The notes beneath the pieces are model-generated. The model did not search any database. It was not told the DNA's origin and saw only the letters and a program-made list of their open reading frames with translations. A DNA stretch of 64,000 nucleotides from Allokutzneria sp. A3M-2-11 16 (GTDB lineage Bacteria; Actinomycetota; Actinomycetes; Mycobacteriales; Pseudonocardiaceae): NCBI RefSeq assembly GCF_024213555.1, contig NZ_JANAVO010000001.1, forward strand, positions 310,001-374,000, written 5' to 3'. Each line of letters begins with the position of its first letter. Positions within the stretch are counted from its first letter, which is position 1. A program made the position numbers and the translations under genes. Shown here piece by piece: positions 18,981 to 27,087 of the stretch.

Positions 18981-19295
18981 ATGGCAATCGTGAGCCGCAA
19001 GGTGTCGGACTTGTCCGACAGCGAAGGTAGTGACGCAGATTTCGCTCAGGTAGTCGTCCGTCAACATCCAAAGCTCGACCAGCCCAAGGCATTGGACGTA
19101 CTCATCGAGGAGTTGGCTCAGTTCAAAGACATCGGTGATCTGGTCGTCCTCGAGATTCGGATGCCGGACATGACGAACCGCGAGGTCCACATGCGCCTTA
19201 GCGAGTTCAATAAGGTCGCTCCCAATATGGACGAGATCCTGGCGAAAGCGCGTGGCACCCGCGGACGCATCCCGGGTTCGCGAAACAGCTCGTAG
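18981..19295 (+). CDS. small acidic hypothetical protein
   Basis: A 104-residue protein. ATG 18981 is chosen because AAGGAGAGAGCG precedes it directly. Contains KVSDLSDSEGSDADFAQVVV, a central helix region DVLIEELAQFKDIGDLVVLE, and a basic Gly/Arg tail. No family recognised. A strong intrinsic terminator follows 32 bp after the stop, so it is transcribed as its own unit. Confidence 0.6.
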   Translation: MAIVSRKVSDLSDSEGSDADFAQVVVRQHPKLDQPKALDVLIEELAQFKDIGDLVVLEIRMPDMTNREVHMRLSEFNKVAPNMDEILAKARGTRGRIPGSRNSS

Positions 19296-19326
19296 AGCTT
19301 GCCAGGTATGCCCCTATCCACCCTCA

Positions 19327-19357
19327 CCCCGTTCTGACTTGACGAGTCGGAACGGGG
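19327..19357 (+). terminator. intrinsic terminator
   Basis: A stem of 13 bp with one T-G pair (CCCCGTTCTGACT against AGTCGGAACGGGG), a 5-nt loop, then CTTCTTCTTTCTT. It ends the 104-residue gene. The next 327 bp, up to the TraD-like gene, hold no supported gene. Confidence 0.85.
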
Positions 19358-19684
19358 CTTCTTCTTTCTTGCTCTACCCACCCATGCGAGCGATAGGTTC
19401 GATCACTTTCCGCTGGCACCTACTCCTCGATCAGCCCGTTCCTATCGGTGTTGTGGGATGCGCAAAGTTCATTGAACTCGACATGTCAGCTCCCTCATAG
19501 TGAAGTTAGAGCAGGCGCAATTTCCGGTCGACAAATTGGAGATGAGGCGGCTGAAGCGTTGCGGGTTGCTCTACTCCAGGCAATTCAGTGCGACATCCAA
19601 CGGCCAACGGCTTATAGCCGTCAGGTCAACTTAGTTGCGCCCATAGCTTCCTGGAAGAAAAACTGCAAAATGAAGGGGGGCACC

Positions 19685-21913
19685 ATGACGTCGGACAGCA
19701 ACACACGAACCGAAAGGAGCACGCACAAACTAGCCCACGGGTTGAGCTGGCATGAACTCTATTTTCCAGTGGAGCTGAGCCTTGCGGAGGTCACGCGAGT
19801 ACTCCAGCCCTTAGCGCAGCGTCCAAAGCTCGGATGGCGTCAGCAAACCCCGATCGTCGTGTTCGAGCTACGGATCGAAGCGGGCGCGGTTCGATGGCTG
19901 CTCGGCTTCGACCAGCGTCTCGGGGACACCTTCCCAGGGCAACTACGTGCCCAACTTCCGGGCTTGGTGATCGTTCGACGCAGCCGGGCTGGTCGTACGC
20001 GTCCGCTCCTCGTTAGCAACGTCCGACCGATTGGGCTGGCCCAACCTCTGCGCGTCGAGATGGCTGCCGGTGTTACCGCTGGCCTCCTGGAAGTGATGAA
20101 CGCGCTCGACAAGGACGAGTCGGCCGTCGTGCAGTGGGTCATCGGTCCCGGGCAGCAGCGCCACAGCCAGCCCACTGAGTTCAACCTCGCGCGGTCGCTT
20201 GGACTGGTTGCCCTTCGGCATGCGTCATCTGACCAACAGCGGGGCTGGCAACGACGAAGCAGCGAGCCGCTGTTCGCAGTACGAGCACGGATCGGTGCCC
20301 GTGCCGCATTGCCAGAAGTAGCAAGCGCTGTTGTGCGCATGTTGGGCAGCGCGCTGCAACTGGCGAATGCCAGCCACACCGGACTCAAGGTGTCCAAGCC
20401 GACCATGCGGGGCGCGCGCCGCATCAACGACGTGTTCAGCATCGGCATGCGCTGGGCGGGCATCCTCAACGCGGCCGAGCTGGCCGCGCTACTCGGGTGG
20501 CCAGTCGATGGAGCGACGTCACTCAGGCACGTCTATGGACGGCAACACCCCGCACCAAGTCGGTTGGTGCTACCCCCGAAATCGGTCGATCTCCTTTCAT
20601 CGCAACGCATCCTGGGTGCAAGCGTGCACCCTGCTGACGGCGGCCGGTTGGTAGCGATGCCAACGCAGACGGCGCTTCACCATCTGCACGTCGTGGGGCC
20701 AACCGGATCGGGCAAGTCGACGCTGCTCGCCCAGCTGGTCCACGCGGATATGGCTGCCGGTCACAGCGTCCTTGTGATCGAGCCGCGGGGCGACCTGGTG
20801 GCCGATGTTCTCACTGGCGTCCCCGAAGACCGACGTGACGACGTCGTCCTCATTGAGCCTGGTGCCACCAATCAAGTGGTCGGCATCAACCCCCTCGCTG
20901 GCTCACCCGAGGACGCCGAACGCCGTGCCGATCAGCTGCTTCATCTGCTTCACGAGCTGTACGGCAGCAGCCTCGGTCCACGAAGCAGCGACGTCCTCCT
21001 TCACGCCCTGATCGCCCTTGCGCGCAGTCCTGATGGCACGTTCGCCGACCTGCCGGTGCTTCTCACCAACTCGACCTTCCGACGTCGCTTGCTCGCCAAG
21101 GTCGGCGATCCGTTGGTGCTGGCTCCGTTCTTTGCTTGGTACGACGGGCTTTCCGACGCCGAGCGTCACCAGGTGATCGCGCCGGTACTCAACAAGACCC
21201 GGGCTTTTTTGAGCCGGACGGCAATCCGACGGCTGCTCGGGCAAGCCTCGCCGCGGTTCCAGCTGGACGACCTGTTCACCGAGCGGCGCATCGTGCTCGT
21301 CAACCTGAATACCGGCGTCGTCGGCAGCGAGACGGCACGCTTCATCGGCGCCCTGCTGGTAACCCAGCTCTGGCAAGCCATGCAGCGGCGGGCAGAAGTG
21401 CCTGCGCCCCAACGCCATCCAGTCATGGCCGTGATCGACGAAGTACAGAACTACCTCAAACTGCCGGTTGATCTGGGCGACCTGTTCGCTCAAGCACGCG
21501 GCTTGCATGTTGGTCTTACTGTTGCACACCAACACCTTCACCAACTTCCGCCAAAGTTGCGGGCTGCCCTGCTTGCCAATGCCCGGTCGCGGGTCGTCTT
21601 CCATCCCAGCGCCGAGGACTGCGCTCACCTAGCGGCTGTGCTAGGTGGTGGACTGATCGCACAAGACCTCGAACGGCTCGGTGCCTTCGAGGCGTACGCG
21701 CGGTTGTTAGTCGAGCGCCAGTTGAGCGAACCGTTCATCGTGCGCACGCAGAGACTCCCGGAACCACTCAGTGATCCGGCAGAACTGCGCCGCACCAGCC
21801 AACAGCGATACGGCGTCGACGGTGCAGCACTCGATGACCTCCTGAAGCAGCGCTGGCACGGCGGTGACTCACCCAACGGCCCAATCGGGCAAGTTCCGAG
21901 GAGAGCAGCATGA
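19685..21913 (+). CDS. TraD/VirD4-like conjugal transfer ATPase (module 1)
   Basis: A 742-residue protein. ATG 19685 follows GAAGGGGGGCACC; the frame is open further up but that part has no protein-like character. Walker A is VVGPTGSGKSTLLAQL (about residue 337), then HSVLVIEPRGDLVADVL, Walker B AVIDEVQNYLKLPVDL (about 582) and the sensor region GLTVAHQHLHQLPPKLRAAL. This is the HerA/VirD4 coupling-ATPase type seen in actinobacterial integrative elements beside Replic_Relax genes. It probably pumps element DNA. A paralogue lies at 46,526-48,643. Its stop overlaps the next ATG. Confidence 0.85.
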   Translation: MTSDSNTRTERSTHKLAHGLSWHELYFPVELSLAEVTRVLQPLAQRPKLGWRQQTPIVVFELRIEAGAVRWLLGFDQRLGDTFPGQLRAQLPGLVIVRRSRAGRTRPLLVSNVRPIGLAQPLRVEMAAGVTAGLLEVMNALDKDESAVVQWVIGPGQQRHSQPTEFNLARSLGLVALRHASSDQQRGWQRRSSEPLFAVRARIGARAALPEVASAVVRMLGSALQLANASHTGLKVSKPTMRGARRINDVFSIGMRWAGILNAAELAALLGWPVDGATSLRHVYGRQHPAPSRLVLPPKSVDLLSSQRILGASVHPADGGRLVAMPTQTALHHLHVVGPTGSGKSTLLAQLVHADMAAGHSVLVIEPRGDLVADVLTGVPEDRRDDVVLIEPGATNQVVGINPLAGSPEDAERRADQLLHLLHELYGSSLGPRSSDVLLHALIALARSPDGTFADLPVLLTNSTFRRRLLAKVGDPLVLAPFFAWYDGLSDAERHQVIAPVLNKTRAFLSRTAIRRLLGQASPRFQLDDLFTERRIVLVNLNTGVVGSETARFIGALLVTQLWQAMQRRAEVPAPQRHPVMAVIDEVQNYLKLPVDLGDLFAQARGLHVGLTVAHQHLHQLPPKLRAALLANARSRVVFHPSAEDCAHLAAVLGGGLIAQDLERLGAFEAYARLLVERQLSEPFIVRTQRLPEPLSDPAELRRTSQQRYGVDGAALDDLLKQRWHGGDSPNGPIGQVPRRAA

Positions 21914-22032
21914 GCGCTCTGCCTTGGCCTTCGCGTCGGCGTTCTCATCGCGTTGGCAGGGCAAGGAAATCCCCCCCTGTTACAGCGCTTTCAACGCCAC
22001 CGAATATCTCATCGTTCAGAGGTTCACGATGA
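21910..22032 (+). CDS. 40-residue coupled ORF between the TraD-like and Replic_Relax genes
   Basis: ATG 21910 overlaps the TraD-like stop (ATGA), and its own TGA overlaps the next ATG (ATGA at 22,029-22,032). The product is basic and Ser/Pro-rich (MSALPWPSRRRSHRVGRARK). It may be a real small protein or only a translation bridge. Module 2 also has a separate small ORF at the same place, which favours function. Confidence 0.4.
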   Translation: MSALPWPSRRRSHRVGRARKSPPVTALSTPPNISSFRGSR

Positions 22033-22850
22033 GAGGGCGGTTGCCTCATCAGGGGCGTATCCATCGGCTCCGGCGAAAACTGAGCGGCCGAGACCTGGAT
22101 GTGCTGCGCTCGCTGCACAAGGTTCGTCTGCTGAGCCTTCGCCAACTGCAACGGCTGCACGTGGTCGACGGTGCGCTCGGCGCCCGCGTGCGTAGGGCTC
22201 AACAGCTACTCAAACGCCTGCACGGGCTTGATCTTGTTGTCCGGCTTTCACGGGTCATCGGCGGCGTTCGAGCTGGATCAGCTGGCTTCACCTACGGGCT
22301 TTCCGGCCTCGGGCAAGCGGTGCTTCAGGTAGACGGACCGCTTGGTCGGCGACGACGCCGCGTGTGGGAGACGAAGCCGTACTTCCAAGACCACATGCTG
22401 GCGGTAGCCGAGTTCTACGTTCAGCTGGTCGAGCACGAGCGGGAGGGTTGCGCCGATCTCCTCCAGTTCGACGGAGAGCCGGCCTGTTGGCGGCGCCACC
22501 ACGGTCCTGGTGGCGAGATGAGCATCCTCAAGCCGGACGCGTACGTGCGGCTCGGCATCGGCGACATCGAGCGCAGCGCGTTCGTCGAGGTCGATCTTGC
22601 AACCGAGAGCCTGCCGACCATCCGGCGCAAGTGCCAGTGTTTCATCGCCTACTGGCGCTCGGGGATCGAGCAACGCCACCGCTCGGTCTTCCCGAAGGTC
22701 GTGTGGCTGGTGCCAGATGAACGGCGACAGGAGAACGTCGCCAGCGTCGTGTTGACGCTGCCGACGGGCAGCCAGGTTCTGTTCGACGTCGGCTTACTCA
22801 AGCTCGGGCCGAAAGTTCTGTCTGGCCAAGATTCAGGAGAAGCGACATGA
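22029..22850 (+). CDS. Replic_Relax family protein (module 1)
   Basis: A 273-residue protein from ATG 22029 (AGAGGTTCACG before it). The N-terminal winged-helix part reads LSGRDLDVLRSLHKVRLLSL; the core has FQDHMLAVAEFYVQLVEHER, LKPDAYVRLG and AFVEVDLATESLPTIRRKCQ, ending in FPKVVWLVPDERRQENV. This is the pattern of the plasmid replication-relaxation family, thought to bind or nick plasmid or ICE DNA. The acidic Asp/Glu-x-Asp set suggests a PD-(D/E)xK-like fold (inference). Paralogue at 45,547-46,269. Confidence 0.75.
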   Translation: MRGRLPHQGRIHRLRRKLSGRDLDVLRSLHKVRLLSLRQLQRLHVVDGALGARVRRAQQLLKRLHGLDLVVRLSRVIGGVRAGSAGFTYGLSGLGQAVLQVDGPLGRRRRRVWETKPYFQDHMLAVAEFYVQLVEHEREGCADLLQFDGEPACWRRHHGPGGEMSILKPDAYVRLGIGDIERSAFVEVDLATESLPTIRRKCQCFIAYWRSGIEQRHRSVFPKVVWLVPDERRQENVASVVLTLPTGSQVLFDVGLLKLGPKVLSGQDSGEAT

Positions 22851-22926
22851 GCAGGCCACAGAACCGCAGCCCGCCCGCACAATAAAGAGCTCACAGATAC
22901 GCTATTTGATATAATCAAGGAGGAAT

Positions 22927-23157
22927 ATGGAAGTAAGTTCAATAACACAATCAAACTCGCAGGACGACCAGACGAAAGAGCCGTTGGTCCTCAGCGTGGC
23001 TGAAGCCTGCCTGGTCCTGCGGATCAGCAAGGCGTCGCTCTACCAGCTCATCAACTCGCGCCAGCTCGAGACGATCCGCATCGGAAGACGGCGGCTCATA
23101 CCTGTTGCCGCAATAAAGCACCTTCTGGGCCAACTGGCACGCGAGGACATTGCCTAG
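22927..23157 (+). CDS. xis: excisionase-like helix-turn-helix protein (Xis)
   Basis: A 76-residue protein from ATG 22927 with AAGGAGGAAT before it. The MerR/Xis-type winged HTH is LSVAEACLVLRISKASLYQL followed by IRIGRRRLIPVAAIKHLL. It ends directly at the integrase start (TAG then ATG), so xis-int are cotranscribed. Such small HTH proteins bend the attachment site and direct the tyrosine integrase to excision. Confidence 0.85.
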   Translation: MEVSSITQSNSQDDQTKEPLVLSVAEACLVLRISKASLYQLINSRQLETIRIGRRRLIPVAAIKHLLGQLAREDIA

Positions 23158-24588
23158 ATGGCGCGTCGCGGAGCAAACGGCGAGGGGACGATCTACCGTC
23201 GGAAGGATGGACGGTATGAGGGGGCGCTTTACGCCTTCACAACCAGCGGCACCAAGAAGCGTTTGCGCTTCTATGGGGCGACTCGAGCTGAAGTCCATAG
23301 CAGGCTCATCGCTGCCAAGGCGAAGCAGCAGCAAGGTATTGCTCATCCGGCCAAGGAGTGGACCCTCAGCGACTATTTAACCTACTGGCTCAGAGAGGTC
23401 GCGAAGCCGAACGTACGCCCGACGACGCTTGAGCGCTACTCCACAGCCATTCGGCTCTACCTGCAACCAGGGCTGGGTAGGTATCGGCTCACACGCTTGT
23501 CAGTGTCAACCGTGCAAGCCTTCCTCAACGGTCATCTCGAACAAGGCCACTCAACGCACAGCGCAAAAATGCTCCGAGCAATACTGAGCTCGGTTCTCAC
23601 CTCAGCTCAGCGTGAAGAACTCATCACGCGCAACGTGACAAGCCTCGTCAAGCTCCCGACCTATGTGGCGGACGAAGTAATCCCCTGGACGACCGACGAA
23701 CTGCACACGTTCCTGCAAGCTATACAATCACACCAACTCTCCGCAGCTTTCCTCCTTCCGGTGCTGTACGGACTGCGCCGCGGCGAAGTGCTCGGGCTCC
23801 GATGGAGCGATATCGACTTCGAGCGCGAAGTGATACGCATTCGGCAGCAGATCGTTCGCGTGGCTGGCGCTCCTCAACCTGGCCCTGTCAAAACGAAGTC
23901 CGGCCGACGCGACTTGCCTTTGCTTTCGCTCGCACGTGACGTCTTGCTGAAACACCGCGAGAAGCAGCGTGAACTCTTCCAGATGTGCCCTACCCCACCA
24001 ACTCACGATCTCGTCTTCACCACCGCTAAAGCTCTCCCGATCGATCCTCGAAACTTCTTTCGCTCCTTCGTGCGCGTCTGTAAGGCACACAGAATCCGAG
24101 CCATTCGACTTCACGACACACGCCACACCACCGCCACCATGCTTGATGTCTTGGGAGTCTCAGCCCGCACGGTTCAAGCAATTCTGGGACACTCTCACAT
24201 CTCGACCACTCAGCAGATCTACCAGCACAGCAACATGGATCTAAAGCGCGACGGCGTTGGTCGTCTTGAAGGTGTGCTTCGCGGCGCCTTCGCACCACAC
24301 GAAGATAGCCAGGACAAGAGTCCTGGCTATCCACCGATCGTACGTGACGGCAACGGTTGCCGTCAGATTAGCCGTCAAACCGCAAAATTCGTTGTAGATA
24401 CAACATCGATGATCTCTGGTACTTGGCTGGGATGGAGGGATTCGAACCCCCGAATGCATGGATCCATAGAGGCGTCCCTGCAAGCTCGCGTTACCTCTGT
24501 TAGAGAGGCTGCGCAGACACGTACAAGACAGCAAATTCTTGGTGTCGTTGCCGTCAAATTAGCCGTCAGATACAGCCTTCAAAACTGA
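23158..24588 (+). CDS. int: tyrosine integrase of the ICE-like module
   Basis: A 476-residue integrase. N-terminal arm-binding part (GEGTIYRRKDGRYEGALYAF), core-binding domain (LSDYLTYWLREVAKPNVRPT), and catalytic domain with Arg in YGLRRGEVLGLRWSD (about 206), Lys in VKTKSGRRDLP (about 245), LHDTRHTTATML (318-321), GHSHISTTQQIYQH with nucleophile Tyr near 354. The last ~50 codons run through the attachment site: GTWLGWRDSNPRM is the antisense reading of a tRNA end, a common artefact in such genes. The true C-terminus is therefore functional DNA as well as protein. Confidence 0.93.
   Translation: MARRGANGEGTIYRRKDGRYEGALYAFTTSGTKKRLRFYGATRAEVHSRLIAAKAKQQQGIAHPAKEWTLSDYLTYWLREVAKPNVRPTTLERYSTAIRLYLQPGLGRYRLTRLSVSTVQAFLNGHLEQGHSTHSAKMLRAILSSVLTSAQREELITRNVTSLVKLPTYVADEVIPWTTDELHTFLQAIQSHQLSAAFLLPVLYGLRRGEVLGLRWSDIDFEREVIRIRQQIVRVAGAPQPGPVKTKSGRRDLPLLSLARDVLLKHREKQRELFQMCPTPPTHDLVFTTAKALPIDPRNFFRSFVRVCKAHRIRAIRLHDTRHTTATMLDVLGVSARTVQAILGHSHISTTQQIYQHSNMDLKRDGVGRLEGVLRGAFAPHEDSQDKSPGYPPIVRDGNGCRQISRQTAKFVVDTTSMISGTWLGWRDSNPRMHGSIEASLQARVTSVREAAQTRTRQQILGVVAVKLAVRYSLQN
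24305..24330. repeat. perfect hairpin in the integrase 3' end
   Basis: ATAGCCAGGAC (24,305-24,315), loop AAGA, then GTCCTGGCTAT: 11 perfect pairs, 28 bp before the first arm site. No T-tract follows. It could stop transcription from crossing att or bind a protein; its role is not known. Confidence 0.45.
24359..24568 (+). other. attachment region of the tyrosine integrase: arm sites around a tRNA core
   Basis: Two pairs of GCCGTCA, each pair spaced 12 bp (24,359 and 24,371; 24,550 and 24,562), flank the tRNA-like core at 24,424-24,460. Evenly spaced direct repeats on both sides of a core are what arm-type integrase sites look like. A third pair lies at 25,931 and 25,943. Function is inferred from layout. 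Confidence 0.65.
24424..24460 (-). tRNA. 3' fragment of a tRNA gene (attachment core), not a full tRNA
   Basis: The reverse strand reads GGGGGTTCGAATCCCTC (T arm), then CATCCCA, G and CCA: T-stem, T-loop, acceptor strand, discriminator G and encoded CCA. The anticodon and D arms are missing. It is the integrase core sequence, carried with the element. Amino-acid identity cannot be assigned; discriminator G and a TGGGATG partner would suit a glutamine-type acceptor, but this is weak. Confidence 0.7.
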
Positions 24589-24753
24589 TTGCAGCGGCTC
24601 TCCTTTGCGTCATCCAGTTCGCATCGCGACTACAGCAGTGGCGACCGGTCTAAGCGGATCGCTGCCTGACAACCATGCGGTCAACGCTCATCACAGGGCG
24701 GCTCGATGGACGACCGAACCACGTTCTGCTGCGCGGCCAAGCGACCTAATGAG

Positions 24754-25647
24754 CTACTGCCGATCCTTCACGACGAGTCGGTTCAACCACTCCACCAACC
24801 CTGCGGCCTCCGGAACGTCCTCCAGCGACCGCGCCATCTGCGCAAAGAATTCGAGCCTCCTACCCTGAAGTCGTTGGTATATGTTTCCCCCTCGACCATA
24901 CCGTTGCGGTATATGACTCCAAGGAACATCATTGGCAAACTTGTAACGAATACCATCGTAGGCACGTCGGGTGGCAGCCAGCTCGTCGGCAGATCGCGGG
25001 GACGTAGTCCCGTTCCTGTTCCCACGGTTCAACAGCAGTGGGATAAGCAGCTCCCACTCTGCGTCGGTGAGATCACTCGATGCAGGACTAATAAAGTAAT
25101 GCCAGGCGTCGAGTAGTTCTGCTGAAGTGAGGTTATTGGTTAGGTCCCACGCAGTGGGGTCCGGCTGATACCACGGTGTTGTCGAGTCGCGTTCTGGATG
25201 GCTGACGTAGGCGACAAGTTCAGCGAGCTGGTCTTTGCTGGCGTGAACATGAAGCCACTCGGCGACATCTTCCCTTCCTCCCTGATCCCTCCCCTCCCAG
25301 CTGCCAACCTGCTTGACAAGCTCGTCGAGTGTCGGAACGGCCCGAAGGGCGGCTATGCGAAAGGCGTATGCAATCTCCCACGGTAAGCACCGTTTCACAA
25401 TGGGGGCAGCTTGCTCTTCCCGAGATCCTTGCGGTATCGCAGGAGAGGAAACCATGCTCTCGAATGCGTCGCAAAATTGGGCGTACTGCTCGTCGGTGAT
25501 CTCGCGCACAAGATACTGCATGACGGCTTGCGTAAGCTCCGGTGTCCACGGACGAACGTCAAGGCCGTCAGCCACAGCAGTGAGGTCATCCTCGTAGATG
25601 TTGCCAAAGCGAGGCTGAAGATAGTCGGCGAGGGGTTCGAGCGTCAT
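24754..25647 (-). CDS. protein with IS5-type DUF4096 domain fused to an unknown N-terminal domain
   Basis: A 297-residue protein from ATG 25647, with AAAGGGGAAGCGGC before it. Residues about 190-285 read LTDAEWELLIPLLLNRGNRN and YDGIRYKFANDVPWSHIPQR, the DNA-binding DUF4096 head of IS5-family transposases, but no catalytic DDE part follows. Residues 1-185 are an acidic, Trp-containing helical region (LEPLADYLQPRFGNIYEDDL; EWLHVHASKDQLAELVAYVS) unlike any transposase. No terminal inverted repeats surround it. It is probably a domesticated DNA-binding protein; the ligand or partner of the N-terminal domain is unknown. Confidence 0.65.
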   Translation of the reverse strand: MTLEPLADYLQPRFGNIYEDDLTAVADGLDVRPWTPELTQAVMQYLVREITDEQYAQFCDAFESMVSSPAIPQGSREEQAAPIVKRCLPWEIAYAFRIAALRAVPTLDELVKQVGSWEGRDQGGREDVAEWLHVHASKDQLAELVAYVSHPERDSTTPWYQPDPTAWDLTNNLTSAELLDAWHYFISPASSDLTDAEWELLIPLLLNRGNRNGTTSPRSADELAATRRAYDGIRYKFANDVPWSHIPQRYGRGGNIYQRLQGRRLEFFAQMARSLEDVPEAAGLVEWLNRLVVKDRQ

Positions 25648-26023
25648 GCCGCTTCCCCTTTGACAGGCTGCGCGCTGGCGATGATCTTCACGAGGAAACG
25701 AATGGGATTGACGTAATTTATATTCATGATCATATCTATTTTTGCTCAGAATGCGGATTAGTGCAAGCGGCTGCTATCCATTCCGGCAGGCAGCTGCCAT
25801 CGACGAGTTGGGTTAGCGATGCATGACGAGACCACCTGATTCCATAGAGGCGCCTCTGCAAACTCGCGTTACCTCTGTTAGAGCAGCAGCTGCGCAGACA
25901 CTTATATGGCAGCAAATTCTTGGCATCGTTGCCGTCAAGATAGCCGTCAATTCAGTAGCTGAAACTGTCCATGTACGCTAAGGTCATACAGTCACGGGGG
26001 GTAAATAAGGGAGCTAACCGGAG
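25648..26023. repeat. non-coding gap holding a second, diverged attachment arm
   Basis: 25,841-25,949 matches 24,463-24,568 for most of its length (shared TCCATAGAGGCG, AACTCGCGTTACCTCTGTTA in one copy, GCAGACAC, GCAGCAAATTCTTGG, and the GCCGTCA pair at 25,931 and 25,943). ATGCATG also recurs just before it. The tRNA core is absent. It looks like the decayed end of a related element. The rest of the gap has no supported gene. Confidence 0.7.
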
Positions 26024-26875
26024 TTGAATCAACAAGAGGTAGTAAACGTTTCTGGACTGCCTAGAGAGTGGATTACTCTCACACGCGAGGCAGGCATCGC
26101 TGCTCAGCTAATTTGCACGGGGCTCACGGCCCTACGGAAGGCCAACTTCTCGCAGCCAGAGTTGTACAATCATGCGTTCTTTGGCCTGTCGATTGGCCTA
26201 GAGCGTCTCGCAAAACTTGTGATCCTGATCGACGATAAGATATCCCCTCCCTTCCAGTATCCAACTAACACCGAGTTTAAGCACAAGTATGGGCATGACT
26301 TGCAGAAGCTATTCGGCGAAGTAGAGGCACGGCGGGTCAAATATCAGAGCGAGCTGAAGTGGAGCTTGCCGGACCGCGATCTCGCGCTTACAGCCCTCGC
26401 AGTCCTCAGCGACTTCGCCAAAAGCACTAGATATTACAATCTTGATGTTTTGACTGGGGCGCCGAACATTGACAGCAAGCGCGACCCAGTAGAAGCCTGG
26501 TATACAACTGTTGCGACCGAGGTGCTGAAGCGCAAGTATTCTGGAAGGCAAAAACTGAAAGACGCAGCCGAAGCCGAGTTCCTTGAAAAGCTCATCGAAG
26601 GCAAGGCTCACGTGCTTTTCACAGCTGAAGATGGGACGCACATCGGTTCGATTCATGACTCGGCCATCCGGGCAAAGCAAGCAAAGATTATCCAACGTGA
26701 GAGCACTGTAATCAGCGCCTGCCTAGCCCGTCATATGAGCGAAGTGCTGTTCGTGCTTCATTACCAGCAATCCACGTCCAACAGTAGCATCCCTCCCCTG
26801 CACGAGTTCTTTAGTATTTTCTTCAATGATGAGCGGGACTTCAGAGCGTGGAAGATGTTCTCGATTGCGCGCTGA
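26024..26875 (+). CDS. mainly helical hypothetical protein
   Basis: A 283-residue protein, start TTG 26024 with AAGGGAG 10 bp upstream. The region ELYNHAFFGLSIGLERLAKL followed by HKYGHDLQKLFGEVE has the look of HEPN/AbiV-like helical bundles, but a clear Rx4-6H motif is not seen. The later part has FLEKLIEGKAHVLFTAEDGT and SVISACLARHMSEVLFVLHY-like helices. It sits between the att remnant and the CBASS genes, in AT-richer DNA, so a defence role is plausible but unproven. Confidence 0.5.
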   Translation: MNQQEVVNVSGLPREWITLTREAGIAAQLICTGLTALRKANFSQPELYNHAFFGLSIGLERLAKLVILIDDKISPPFQYPTNTEFKHKYGHDLQKLFGEVEARRVKYQSELKWSLPDRDLALTALAVLSDFAKSTRYYNLDVLTGAPNIDSKRDPVEAWYTTVATEVLKRKYSGRQKLKDAAEAEFLEKLIEGKAHVLFTAEDGTHIGSIHDSAIRAKQAKIIQRESTVISACLARHMSEVLFVLHYQQSTSNSSIPPLHEFFSIFFNDERDFRAWKMFSIAR

Positions 26876-27087
26876 GAACGGGGGCCTTCGCGCACTGCGA
26901 CCCAAGCCAGATGCCGTGCGGTTCAAGAGCAGCCGCGAACATCGGCGACGCAGTGGTCAGTCCGCAGAGGTAGTGGCTTGATCATAAGGAGGATCACGTC
27001 ATCTCCGTCGAGACCACGTAGGCATGCACAAGTTGGAACATGCTTCGCTGTGGTTCCGCGGTCAGCCTCACTTGCGCTTCTGGCAGC

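Noticed and set aside
24424-24460. Functional tRNA gene
   Set aside because: Only the T arm and acceptor 3' strand are present; anticodon and D arms are missing.
24754-25647. Complete IS5-type insertion sequence
   Set aside because: Only the DUF4096 head is present, no DDE half and no terminal inverted repeats were seen.
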